DNA of 64,000 bases from Tillandsia leiboldiana (lineage: Eukaryota > Streptophyta > Magnoliopsida > Poales > Bromeliaceae), in assembly GCA_029204045.2 (NCBI GenBank), contig CM055071.1:21221449-21285448 (forward strand), read 5' to 3'. The position numbers and the translations under genes were made by a program. Below are positions 32,601-43,739 of the stretch, in pieces; the first letter of the stretch is position 1, and every line of letters starts with the position of its first letter. The notes beneath the pieces are model-generated. The model was not told the origin of the DNA. It did no database searches and was given only the letters and a program-made list of their open reading frames with translations.

Positions 32601-32990
32601 ATGCCCACTCGATCCGATTTTCGCGCCGGGTCCATTTTTAAAGTCCGATTTGCCAAATTCCAACTCTAAAAATTCCCGAAGGCGACCGGAGAGGTAAACT
32701 TTTATCCGGACTTCACCCGGAGTCTAATTTTGACATCTGAATCGCGCGAAATCACTTCTGACCACCCGACGGGTCCTCCAACTTCCCACGGGGTCTCAAT
32801 TAAAGCCCGAAGTCCACCACTTGTGTCCAAATTGCGCGCAACCCACGCAGGCCTCCAGTGATGCAAGCAAATCCCAAATTGCATCACAAATCCATTTCTG
32901 GGCCCCCAACACGCGCACCAACACCCCCAACGGCGACCGAAAGCTGCCCAACAACCAGCAACCCTGCGCGGGGGATTCCGGGACCTCACA
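29620..32990 (-). mobile_element. 5' LTR of the non-autonomous element (second, cleaner written copy; 3371 bp)
   Basis: On the minus strand it starts TGTGAGGTCCCGG at 32990 and ends GTGACA at 29620. It is followed outside by GGTGT (32991-32995), matching 13830-13834. It differs from the 3' LTR by about four extra array units and a handful of substitutions, mostly transitions. Confidence 0.85.
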
Positions 32991-32995
32991 GGTGT

Positions 32996-34181
32996 TTCCA
33001 AGAGTAACCATATGAGCTTCTGTCCTATCAAATTTGTCATATAACGGGTGATGGGGTTTGACGAGTATTCCATGACCTCCACTCAGTTGGGACTATGCGA
33101 TAGAAGGATTGTATTGTACGGTAACTGCACCTTGAGGTTCAGTCCAATATTCACTTCTGACTGGATTGCCACTATATGCTGCTAGGCGTCGCTGGTGGAT
33201 TGTGGGAACCAATAAGAATAATTATAAGCGAATAATTATTATACGATGGAAGAATCAAAAGTGTTTGATCCATCAAAAGGAGTTTCGATGATGATGTCGA
33301 TGGGGATCGCACATATCTCACTACCAGACAGAATTGAACCTATTAGGTCACACACATAAGGAATCGCGCATGATCGATATCGAGGAGATGATAAAGAAGT
33401 TTATAGAATGGATTAATTATAATCACAATACTAAAGTTTACTAATTTATTAGTAAAAGGACTAATTTGCAATTATTATAAATAAGAGGTATTTAAGTGCA
33501 AAAGTTGCATGGTGTATTTACTAATCGTTAGTAAATATTTTGAGGACTTATGTGTAAATGTTACACATGAATCTAATTATGGATAATGGATAATCCAATC
33601 GGATTAGGATTCGATTAAGGATAATGGATGATCCAATCGGATTAGGATTCGATTAAGGATAATGGATAATCCAATCGGATTAGGATTCGATTAGGATTAG
33701 GGTTAGGGTTTTCTCATTATAAATATATGTTATATGTGACATATTAAAAGAAATAAAAAGGAATAAGAAAACCCTAGCCGCCTATCCTCTTCCTCAAGTC
33801 CTCCACAATTAATCGTTCTCGATCTTCGGAAGATTGCTAGCACAATTAGAAGATTGATTCGTCCTCCTTACATCGACGCAAGAATTAACTCGTGATCGGA
33901 TCGCGAATCAAGGCGATCGATTTTTCGATCAAGGGCGTGATTCCGTGTGGACACAAGTAGAGGTCGGGTGCGTGCGCGGCTATCAAGGACGAACAATTTT
34001 TACCAACGATCATCGGCTTCGCGGTGATCTCGGCCCGCGCAAGGTAAAAATTAAATCCTAATTGATAAGATCAATTAGATTACCTTTTTACGATCTAAAA
34101 CAATACATGAGGTGATCTTGGTTTAAGAAAATTTTAATTGCGTTTTTTCTTCCGCTGCGCATATCTGATCACTTTCTTACA
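32996..34181 (+). mobile_element. Right half of split solo LTR
   Basis: Continues 13157-13834. It contains three 38-bp tandem repeats (33581-33693), a TTAGGGTTAGGG telobox-like motif, TATAAATA at 33718-33725 and an AAACCCTAG-type motif soon after, then the LTR end CTTTCTTACA and the AAAAC duplication. This layout looks like U3 enhancer repeats, TATA box and leader. Confidence 0.75.
33581..33693. repeat. Three 38-bp tandem repeats in U3
   Basis: Unit GGATAATGGATAATCCAATC plus GGATTAGGATTCGATTAA, three copies, just upstream of the TATA box of the solo LTR. Confidence 0.9.
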
Positions 34182-34186
34182 AAAAC

Positions 34187-36812
34187 AAGGTCACATTGAA
34201 GAATAAGTACCCCTTGCCTCGGATTGACGACCTGTTTGACCAATTGCAAGGAGCAACGATGTTCTCTAAAATTGATCTACAATCAGGCTATCATCAACTT
34301 AGGGTTCAGGGTGAGGACGTACCTAAAACGACTTTCCGAACTCGATACGGCCATTACGAGTTTACGGTTATGCCGTTTGGACTTACGAATGCTCCAGCAG
34401 CGTTCATGGATATGATGAACCGAATCTTCATACCATTCTTGGACCAATTCGTAGTGGTCTTCATTGATGACATTCTGATTTACTCTCGTACGGACGAGGA
34501 GCACGAGGGTCATTTGCGCGTGATTCTTCAGACTCTAAGGGACCAGAGATTGTTTGCTAAACTCAAGAAGTGTGAGTTCTGGCTTCGTAAGGTGGGCTTT
34601 TTAGGACATATAATTTCAGCAACAGGGATAGCAGTGGAACCTAAGAAGGTGGAATCAGTAACCGGCTGGCCCCGACCAACCACAGTAACGAAAATCCGAA
34701 GTTTCTTGGGTTTGGCCGGGTATTACAGACGCTTCGTAGAAGGTTTTTCCAAAATTGCCACTCCTTTGAATCGTTTAACTCGGAAGGGGGAGAGGTTTGT
34801 TTGGATGCCCCAGTGCCAGGAGAGCTTCAAGGAACTCAAAGGCAGGCCGACACGGGCACCCGTGCTTGCACTACCAAGGCCGGGTGAGGATTTTGAGGTA
34901 TATTGTGATGCATCGCGGAACGGCTTGGGTAGTGTACTGATGCAGCAGGGGAGAGTTATAGCTTATGCGTCAAGACAACTCAAGGATTATGAGCGAAACT
35001 ATCCTACTCATGATCTTGAACTTGCAGCAGTCGTTTTCACCTTGAAACTGTGGAGGCACTACCTTTATGGAGCTCATTGTAATGTCTTCTCGGACCACCA
35101 GAGCCTTAAGTATTTATTTACTCAGAAGGAAATGAACTTGCGACAAAGGCTCTGGTTGAAGTTGTTGAAGGACTACGATTTGGCCATCCAATACCATCCC
35201 GAGAAGGCAAATGTAGTTGCGGATGCCTTGAGCAGAAAAGGCCAGACAGAAGGGTTACCAGTGAGTGCGATTTCCCAGCAGGATAGGTTAGTCCCGAATT
35301 TCCAGCGTATGAGGCTGGAGGTTGTACCGGAGGGTACGGCTGCCCGACTTTTAACCCTTGTGTTAGGCCCACTTTGCTTGAGAAAATCCTAGAAGGTCAA
35401 AAAGCAGACGCGCAATTGCAACTCGTACGAGACAGGATCGCTTCGGATCAGGAGGGTGACTTTTCGATTGGAGAGGACGACGCTATACGGTTCCGAGGAC
35501 GATTATGTGTGCCCGACTTGCCAGCTTTGAGGGAAGAAATATTGACAGAGGCACACGGTGCTCCCTATACGGCGCATCCTGGGGGCACAAAGATGTATAA
35601 GGATCTCCGGCAGACCTTTTGGTGGCCCAAACTGTAAGCAGACGTAACGCGTTTCGTGGCACACTGTCTGGTTTGTCAGAAGGTAAAAGTCGAGCATCAG
35701 CGCCCGGCGGGAAAATTGCAACCTCTTCCTGTTCCAGAGTGGAAGTGGGAACGGATCACCATGGACTTCGTCACTGGTCTCCCACGATCGCAGGAAGGTC
35801 ATGTCGCGGTCTGGGTCGTGGTAGACCGATTGACAAAGTCGGCTCATTTCCTTCCTATACATACGACATGGTCACGAGATCGGTTAGCGCAACTGTATAT
35901 CAATGAGGTGGTAAGGCTTCACGGAGTGCCGGCATCAATCACTTTCGACAGAGACACTCGGTTTGTGTCGAACTTTTGGCAGAGTTTGCAGCAGGCTTTG
36001 GGGACCAAACTTCATTTCAGCACGGCCTTCCATCCGCAGAGTGACGGACAGTCAGAGCGGGTAATCCAGATCCTTGAAGATATGCTTCGGGCTTGTGTAC
36101 TTGACTTTGGTGAAGGATGGTTTCGCTTCATGCCTTTAGTGGTGTTTGCCTACAACAACAGCTACCAGGCAAGTATTCAAATGGCACCATACGACGCTTT
36201 GTATGGGCGTCGGTGAGATCTCCTATTTGTTGGGACGATCTAGGCGAGCGGAAGCTATTGGGTCCGGACTTAGTGGAGAAGACTGAGGCAAAGGTGCGTA
36301 TCATCAGGCAACGGTTATTAACCGCTCAGAGCCGGCAGAAAAGCTACGCAGACCGAAGGCGTCGCGACTTGGAGATCCAAGTCGGGGAGCATGTGTTGCT
36401 CAAGGTGTCACCACCCAAGGGGATCAAACGGTTTGGGTTGCGTGGCAAGTTGAGCCCACGGTTCGTTGGACCATTTGAGATCCTGGAGCGTATCGGTTTG
36501 GTAGCCTATCATTTGGCCCTGCCACCAAATCTCGACCGAGTGCATAACGTCTTCCACGTGTCAATGCTCCGGAAGTACCTACCCGACCCGTCACACATCA
36601 TTGACGTTTCAGCTATTGAGCTTCGCGAGGATTTGAGCTTTGACGAAACTCCGGAACGGATCTTGGCATGCGAAGACAAGAAGCTACGTAATCGATCAAT
36701 TCCTTACGTAAAGGTTCTTTGGAGCAATCATGAGGAATGCAAAGCAACCTGGGAGTTGGAATCTGACATGAGGGAACGTTTTCCGGAGTTATTTGACGTG
36801 AGCAGTTGTTAA
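34187..36812 (+). pseudogene. Tekay/Del-type chromovirus pol (RT-RNase H-integrase-chromodomain), decayed
   Basis: Ty3/gypsy pol, missing everything upstream of RT. RT: KYPLPRIDDLFDQL, FSKIDLQSGYHQLR, VMPFGLTNAPAAF and the catalytic FIDDILIYS. RNase H: YCDASRNGLG, THDLELAAVVF, FSDHQSLKYLF and VADALSRKG. Integrase: zinc region with HPGGTKMY and CLVCQKVK, then catalytic Asp in TMDFVTGLP, Asp in FDRDTRF and Glu in HPQSDGQSERVI. The C-terminus (DETPERIL to TWELESDMRERFPELF) is chromodomain-like, which fits the Tekay clade. Lesions: a frameshift near 35360, an in-frame TAA at 35635-35637 in the zinc region, and a one-base deletion near 36212. Final stop at 36810-36812. Confidence 0.9.
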
Positions 36813-36848
36813 GTTTCGGGGACGAAACTTCTTTTAAGGGGTGTGTGA
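36810..36848 (+). other. Stop-codon hairpin and polypurine tract of the gypsy element
   Basis: AAGTTTCG-GGGA-CGAAACTT (36811-36830) overlaps the pol TAA. It is followed by CTTTTAAGGGGTGTGTGA and the LTR start TGTAATGACAC at 36849. Confidence 0.75.
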
Positions 36849-37222
36849 TGTAATGACACTCTTAATCTTTACCTTTGACTTACGAATAAAATTAGTTTTT
36901 AGGTATTCTATCCTTCGTGTGTTTTCGGGTGTGAATATTATTTCGCGGTTGAGCTCGCTTAGCCGAGAACAACGGTGCGATCGGGGAGTGAATCGGACTT
37001 ATGGATCTCCCGAAATGGGCCGTTTAGGGTTAACGGGTACGATCGGGTAAGTCAAGCCCGATATGTTGTTGGTGCTTTAAAATCCGTGCCAACGATTTCT
37101 GAAATGGTGCGTAAGTAGCACGCTTATCGAGAAGTCGGTTGGGGTTTTTTCCTTCTTTTTATACCAGAGTTTTGGGGTGGTACGTACACAAGAAATAATT
37201 TATCTTTTTGCCGCATCCCATC
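36849..37222 (+). mobile_element. Start of gypsy 3' LTR, interrupted by Copia-B
   Basis: Begins TGTAATGACACTC after the polypurine tract and runs about 370 bp until Copia-B LTR sequence starts. The rest of this LTR is not in the window. Confidence 0.65.
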
Positions 37223-38492
37223 TCTTTACGGTTAAGAAATTTGTGATGACGTATTTTGTGAAAGTGTTTAAGACTTGAAGATTGAAGATGAAGATGTTTG
37301 GATCATATACCTCAATCTCAAGAAAGAAGAATTCAAAAGGATTAGGTACGTTTAACTAAATAATTTTGGTGATCCGAATACTTCTTATAGTGTAGAAACA
37401 CTTGGATGGATTTTTAATTGCATAAAAATCAAAAACTGGACATGTAATATGTTCAGAATCCGGATCAGGGCATTCCAGTCCGGACCCCGAACATAGTTTA
37501 GTTCATGCGGAATTTCAGTCCGGACCTCCCCTGTTTCAGTCCGGACCCCGAACATGAATTCTGCAGAAATCGCATGAACAGTGACTGCCCACATTTCAGT
37601 CCGGACCCCGAACATGTTTTTCTGGAAAAGTTCTGTTTAATGACGACAGTCCAGACCCAACTTATTCCAGTCCGGACCGTCGACCCGAAAAATTCCAGAT
37701 AAGGTAGTTTTTGATTCTTATCCTCTTCCAAAGGTTTCTAACCTATAAATAAACCCTAATTTCATATTTTAGGGTAATCCAAAAATTAACAAAGAAAATC
37801 GAAAAAACTTAGAAAAATCCAAATATAGAGAAGAAAGGAAAAAACTAGATCTATTATATGTTTCTTCATCTATATTGATTAATTTGATTCTAGGGTTTCA
37901 AAACTCAGATTTCTTGTAGAATCAAATTAATGAATACTTAGATGGTATTTCCGATCTATCTTTGATCTAAGTATTTGGAGGATTTTCACCACCAACAAAC
38001 AACGATTTTACCAAAAATCGGCGCGTGGATTCGCGTGGCCTTGTGGACTCAATGTGCTACCATTTCGTGGATTCGAAACGAGATGCGTTCGTGGATTCGA
38101 GACGTACTACTTGGTAGAGACCGTGGATTCGGTTGACGTCGTGGATTCGACGTTGGACGCTGTGGATTCGGCGTTGGACGCAAATTGTGGATTCGAGGCG
38201 CGTTGTGGAGCGAGCGGAGAAGATCAACTAGGAGCGTATGGAAAAGGTTGAGTTGTAGGTTTACGGTAAATCACCTTGTACGTGTTTTAATTCTCGTGGA
38301 TTTCGCCGTGTTATCGGTCCCGTGGTTTTTTACTCCTGTGATGGAGTTTCCACGTAAATCTTGCGTACTTTATTTTATTTTCCGCATTGGGTTATTTTTA
38401 TGCAACGATTTGGTGTGTTTATTGTTTACACCTATTCACCCCCCTCTAGGTGGTTTTTTCCCTATTCAGATCCATATAATCCATAACCCACA
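37223..38492 (+). mobile_element. 5' LTR of Copia-B (~1.27 kb)
   Basis: Left end approximate (TCTTTACGG in place of TGTTACGG). U3 holds CAGTCCGGACCCCGAAC-type modules (37455-37690) and a TATA box TATAAAT at 37744-37750. The leader holds two long hairpins (37878-37931 and 37933-37975) and a TGGATT hairpin array (about 38018-38200). The CACCTA/TAGGTG terminal motif is present. Confidence 0.8.
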
Positions 38493-38494
38493 AG

Positions 38495-38506
38495 TTGTAT
38501 CAGAGC
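38495..38506 (+). other. Mutated primer-binding site of Copia-B
   Basis: TTGTATCAGAGC, one substitution from the Met-tRNA site. Confidence 0.75.
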
Positions 38507-38527
38507 GCGGGAATAGGGTTGTAAACA

Positions 38528-39587
38528 ATGGTTGAAGGTGGAAACATCAATAGACCACCATTCTTCGATGGAACAAACTATGCTTATTGGAAAGTACGCA
38601 TGAGAGCGTTTTTAATTTCCATCGATGAACGGGTTTGGCAATCAATCGAGTTTGGATGGACAAATCCTACTGAAATTATTGCTGATGTTCGCACCATCAA
38701 ACCTAGGTCGAAATGGACCAAGGAAGAAATTGATACATCTTCTTACAACGGCAAAGGGATTAATGCTTTATTTAATGCTTTGTCGCAAACCGAATTCTCT
38801 CGCGTGTCGGCATGTGAGACTGCGAAAGAAATCTGGGATGTTCTACAAGTTATACATGAGGGAACAAGCCTTGTGAAGATTCAAAAACTGTAAATGCTTA
38901 CGAGCAAATTTGACTCAATCTTTATGGCAGAAAATGAATCATTCACAGATTATTATACACGATTGCAAGATATCGTTAATACATGTGCTAACTTGGGAGA
39001 GAAAATTCCAGAATCAAAAGTTGTAAGAAAGATTTTAAGGACTTTTCCTGAAAGATTTCGTGCTAAGGTTGCAGCCATTGAAACAGTAAAACACCCGGAC
39101 GAAATCCGTGTAGAAGAATTAGTTGGTGCACTTCAAACTTATGAAATGACTTTTCCTACTAACAATTCTTCTAGAAAGCCTTCCTCTCTAAGTCTTCAGG
39201 TTTTGCATTGAAATCGACAAAAGAAGAAGATGCAGATTCATCCTCTTCAGACGATAATGAGAATCTATCAATGGAGGATTTCGAGAAGCAACTTGCTCTC
39301 TTGACGAGGAAATTTCGCCGAAGCTTTCGAAGGGGTAATTCAAGCAAAACCTCATCCTTCGTAAAGTCCAAGAAAGGCAAAGGATCTTCAAGCTTTAAGT
39401 CAAGAAAGCAAGAAAGTTCTTCAAAGGACAAGAAGAACTCGGAGGGACAAATCCAATGCTTCAAGTGCCGAGGCTACGGTCACATCTCAACGGAATGTCC
39501 CAACAAGAATCCGTTAAAGAAGAAGGCGATGCAAGCCATCACTTGGGATGACACCTCAACTTCCAATGAGTCATCTTCCAGTGATGA
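38528..39587 (+). pseudogene. Copia-B gag, 5' part
   Basis: Starts MVEGGNINRPPFFDG as in Copia-A and C. TAA at 38891-38893 replaces a Gln codon, and a frameshift near 39180 precedes the acidic region. The first CCHC knuckle (CFKCRGYGHISTEC) is intact. The frame is then cut at 39587 by the solo LTR and resumes at 43740. Confidence 0.85.
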
Positions 39588-42500
39588 TGTAGAATACCAG
39601 GATTTTGGGTGGCGCACCGACTTCGCATGATGGCGTGGTGCGGAGAAATCGCCTCGAGCATGTCTCACTTGTGTCTTCAGTTGAGTTCGGGTTGATTTGG
39701 ATCAACGTGGAAGCCCCAGCTTGATTTGAAAATATTTGGAATAGGTGAACTTTATGATTATTAGCGGAATGGTAGCTTGTCGGCACTTTTTGGGTGTGTT
39801 AGAGTTGTCGTCGTGCGAAGAGGACGCGAAAATCGGATCCGGTGCGAAAAACTGTGCGAGATACACTTTTTCTGGATATTTTGGGCTTAAATTGGTGTTT
39901 GGGTGTTGCTGGAGGTGTGGACCGGGCTCACGACGGCCGGCTCACGGGCCATGCACCGGCGGGTGCAGCGCGGTGCATGGGGGGGCGTACACCCGGTGCA
40001 GGAGGCGATCGCAGGGGGCCGGTGCACGGGCGGTGCACCGCGCAGCCATGCGCCGCGCATGCACGCGCACGCGTGGCGCGCGCGCCCGCGCCCGCGCGTG
40101 GGCCGGGCTGCGTTGTCACCACGCATGCAGCCCTGGTGTCGGTCGGACCATTTGGTCCGATGCCCCTTGCACCGGATCGGGTGCAAGGGGATTTGGTGTG
40201 AGAGGGGAGTTGGTGAGTGTGCTTGTTGCACCTTAAGCCCATTGTTGGTGCTTGTTTAGCCTATTTAAGGGAGTTTAAGGGCTGGGGTTTACACTTTTGG
40301 ACTTCATCTCCTCTTAGCTGCTAAGGAGTCCAAGAAGCAGCCTTCATCTTCTTCTTCTTCATCAAGGAAACTACCATTGTTGGAGCTTGGTCATTGCTGG
40401 TTTTGGATTCCACTTCGTCGCATTTTCTTCCAGGAGGTCTCCAAAGCTGTAGGAGTGGAATTGTTGGGTGATTCTTGTGGGGTTCTCTTCACAACTTCAA
40501 GAACTACAACTTCTGTATTGAAGATAGGACCTAATTAGATCTCTAAACCAGGTAATTGTAGCAATCTTTGAGACACTTGTTTTCAGTTTGCGATTTCGAG
40601 CACAGGTTGGTGTTTTTACTCCCCTGGGACGCACAAATGGAATTTTAAGTTGGTTTTTGTGGGGAAATTTCCAGGACTTAAACATATCCAATTTTTTTAT
40701 TTTCTGGAACTTCAAATTTGGACTCTAAATTATGTGAATTGAGTCATTTCTGAGACGTTTGTGCACAGCTGAGATTCTGGATGTGGTTTTGAACAATGTT
40801 CAGTGTTTTTGCTCTCTAGGACTGAAGAAGTGGAATTTTTAGCTAATTTTTGCGGGGAATTCACCAGGACTCAGAGACCTACATTTTTCATATTGAAGAG
40901 GAAGGCTAAATCTTGCTTTGAATCAGGTATATTTCATCATATTTTGGGCCCTTGGTTCAGATTATAGTTTTGGACAGCATGTGGTAATTTTGGAATATCT
41001 TTTTCTCCTCTTTATGAAATGGTGAATTTCAAGGGGGTAATTTTCTAGACTTCAAGAGGAACAATTTGATACCTTACTCTTGGAATTTGGATAAGAATTG
41101 GTATACCATCTTTAGTCCTCTTTGTAGTACATTGTTGCTGAAAATCTGCATGTATATTGGGAATGACTTATGTACCTAATTGGACTTTGGACTTTAATTA
41201 TTGTATGCATTGGAACAAGTGTTTAGGTGCAAGTGATTTATGTTGTGATGGACTTGATGTGCAGATTCTTTTAATGGGTTTAGATTTATGAAGTGGGCTT
41301 TTATGAGCTTGATTTTGTGTAGGCTGCCAGTGTTGTTGGTGGAGCTCCTTGGCGGCCTTTTTCTCTTCTACTTTAAGCAATGTGTACCGGAGGTGAGTCG
41401 GAGTTCTCGGTGTACTTGGGCCTTGTTGTTCTGTGACTTTGGCCGTGGACTGACCCAGATGCGAACAGGTCTTGGTGTGAACTCGACGGGATTATTTGAG
41501 CTTCCGGGGGATCCTTCGTGGTTCGCGGCAGTGCGCGCGCGGCGCGGTTTTCAATTTTCTCCTCCGTTTGAGGGTTCGGCGCTTCCCCGACTTCGGCTTT
41601 GCCTGCGGAAAGCGTTCCAGGTGGGTGCTTTGTTTTCAGAACCGGTGGACGGTTCTCTATTTCTGTATGTTAGGATGCATGCATGTGTAGGGTACATGGT
41701 TTATGTATGTAAGGTAGGTAAGCTTGGTAATGATAATTGTATAAATGATTGCAAGAATAATATTCATGTTATATATTGAGGACTTGCATGATTTGGGTAT
41801 TTATGTTGGTGAATAGTATAAGCTTACCTAGGTTAACGTTACCCTATGAGATCATGTAACATGCCATGTTAGCACATAGCCTTTCATGTGGTTGGTTTAT
41901 GCATTGGGACAGGATTTTGTAGCTATGTGCGGATTTTCACTCTGAGGAGTTATTATGATCGAGGATTATGATCAGGTGTAGGCAAGTGGTTACTTTCTTA
42001 TTTCTTTATTGAGGACAAATGCATGCTTGTATGGACATATAGTTAGGCCCCTTTTATTGCTACACTACATATTGGAACTTGACTTAGGAGAAACATATTT
42101 TTTCTTTCTCCTTCTTCGTTAGTCAGGCGGTCAGTGTTGCTCGGGTTCGAGCAGGGGTTTGGGGTAGTGTAGCCGGGACATTGGTGTCAGGGACAGGTGG
42201 TGCGGGATTGCAGTTGGCAGGGTTTTACGGTGACCGCGGACCTTGGGCGGTTGACCGGATGTTACTTCCGCATCTGATTGGGTATCAGTTTTCTCTAGTG
42301 GACGGAGATTCCCACTATTTGAGTACTGTTACATCTGATTGAGGACCGAGGCTTTCTTTAGTGGTTGGACTTTCCCACTTTGATCAGAGTCATGATCCAG
42401 TCCTGCTGATTTATACTTACCACTGAGATACTTTACTCGTGTGGGTCGCTCCCCTCGAGTTCCACTCCGGAGTGTGTATACATATGACCGTGCCGGTCAG

Positions 42501-43739
42501 GAGCCGGTCTGTTGCCTAGGGGTAAGACCGTGCCGGTCAGGAGCCGGTCTGTTACCCTAGGGGTGGGATCGTGTCAGTCAGGAACCGGTCTGCACCCCAC
42601 AGCTGAGTTGTGAGTCAGTAGGTATAGCAGGCAGTACCAGTTTTACTGGTGGCACAAGATTGGGTTATTACCGGCATTTACTTTCTTGTTGCACTCGTGT
42701 CAGGGGGACCGAGTGGAGTCTAGTATATGTGTTTAGACCAGTGCTAGTGCTGTTGGGAACCGTTTGGGGATTGACGGTGGTCCCAAGGTCTTTGTGAGTT
42801 GTTGACCATTATGCGAGAGGCTTGGTGATCTTGAGGTTATCCGTTCTGAGAGAGAGCGTGGATTTTGACTATAGCCTGCATGAGCCACTACTCGATAGCG
42901 AGTTAGTCCGTTTGGACGCCCTACGTAATTCCTGCCCGTCAGCGGGAGGTGGTTGTAGGTGGGCGCAGGTTTGACTGGACCCGATGTGGCAGTCAGCTCG
43001 ATTGGGTCGATTGTGCACTTCATGTGCTAGTGGTTGCATACCATTATTTGGTTCTCCCATTTTGAGCATTTAGATAGAGGCATGGTAGCTGTTGAGAGTC
43101 TCCAGCTTTCCTATTTCAGTTTTTACTGTTTTGTTATATTATGCCTCTAGTGGACTTAGTGGGCAGATCGTCGGGCCTGGTGGCGGTACCCACTGAGGAC
43201 TCCCTTTTTAGGTGTAGTTCTCACACCCGTTGGGGGTTTTTCCCCTCCCTTTCTTTTCTCTCCCTTGTTTTGCAGAGTCTTAGCGGGTGTTGCGGATTCT
43301 GCGGTTGTTGTTCGAGGCGAGGGAGTCGCGTGCTAGATCCCTACCCGTCGTTGGAGAGTAGCGGTACCCCTTCAGAGGAGATCTTCAATAGATTAGCTAT
43401 TTTGTTTTTCCTCTTTTGAGAGACTGATGTAGTGAGGATATGATATGTATTGAGAGCCTGTACACTGATATATTTATTGGAGATATCTCCCTGTTGAGTT
43501 TTGAGCTTTGTATATGAGGATATTGTATCATTATCATTTTTGGGAGATGGACAGTGTTGTATTATTTCCAGTTGTACAGTGGTTGGTTTTAGTTATACAG
43601 TAGATTTTTATTTCTAGCTCTGATATCTGTTAGCTGTAGTACTTTTCTTGCAGGTAGGACGCTTCGCCTATGCGGGGTTTGGCATAGGTGGCGGATCTGT
43701 TGGCGAGCCCGGGTCGCAGTTCGAGCCCGGGGCGTGACA
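39588..43739 (+). mobile_element. Solo LTR, Tekay-like, 4152 bp
   Basis: TGTAGAATACC start and GGGGCGTGACA end, flanked by GATGA on both sides (39583-39587 and 43740-43744), lying within Copia-B gag. It has a G/C-rich block (39900-40130), a TATA-like CTATTTAAGG near 40260, a bulged hairpin at 42755-42784 and an imperfect array of GACCGTGCCGGTC units (42485-42600). No primer site, PPT or coding domain is found. Confidence 0.9.
42485..42600. repeat. Imperfect ~55-bp repeats with GACCG/CGGTC hairpins
   Basis: GACCGTGCCGGTCAGGAGCC and related forms occur three times (the third diverged to a GTGTCAGTCAGGAACC form), in the solo LTR. Confidence 0.7.

Larger units (their letters stand above)
13835..32990 (-). 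mobile_element. Non-autonomous Tekay-like LTR retrotransposon with satellite-like arrays (inflated by assembly duplication)
   Basis: Minus-strand element with 3' LTR 13835-17080, polypurine tract, internal region, primer-binding site and 5' LTR (written twice, 21136-24504 and 29620-32990). Flanking GGTGT duplications match at 13830-13834 and 32991-32995. The internal region (17081-21135, 4.06 kb) carries only a decayed gag and tandem arrays of 29, 30 and 27 bp. No protease, RT, RNase H or integrase is seen. Assignment to Tekay/Del rests on LTR length, the pre-PPT hairpin shared with the pol at 34187-36812, and the Met-tRNA primer site. The two LTRs are very similar apart from array length, so insertion is recent. 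The real element is probably about 10.7 kb. Confidence 0.8.

Noticed and set aside
39745..40236. A 163-codon frame in the solo LTR
   Set aside because: G/C-rich LTR sequence with similar frames on both strands; no domain.
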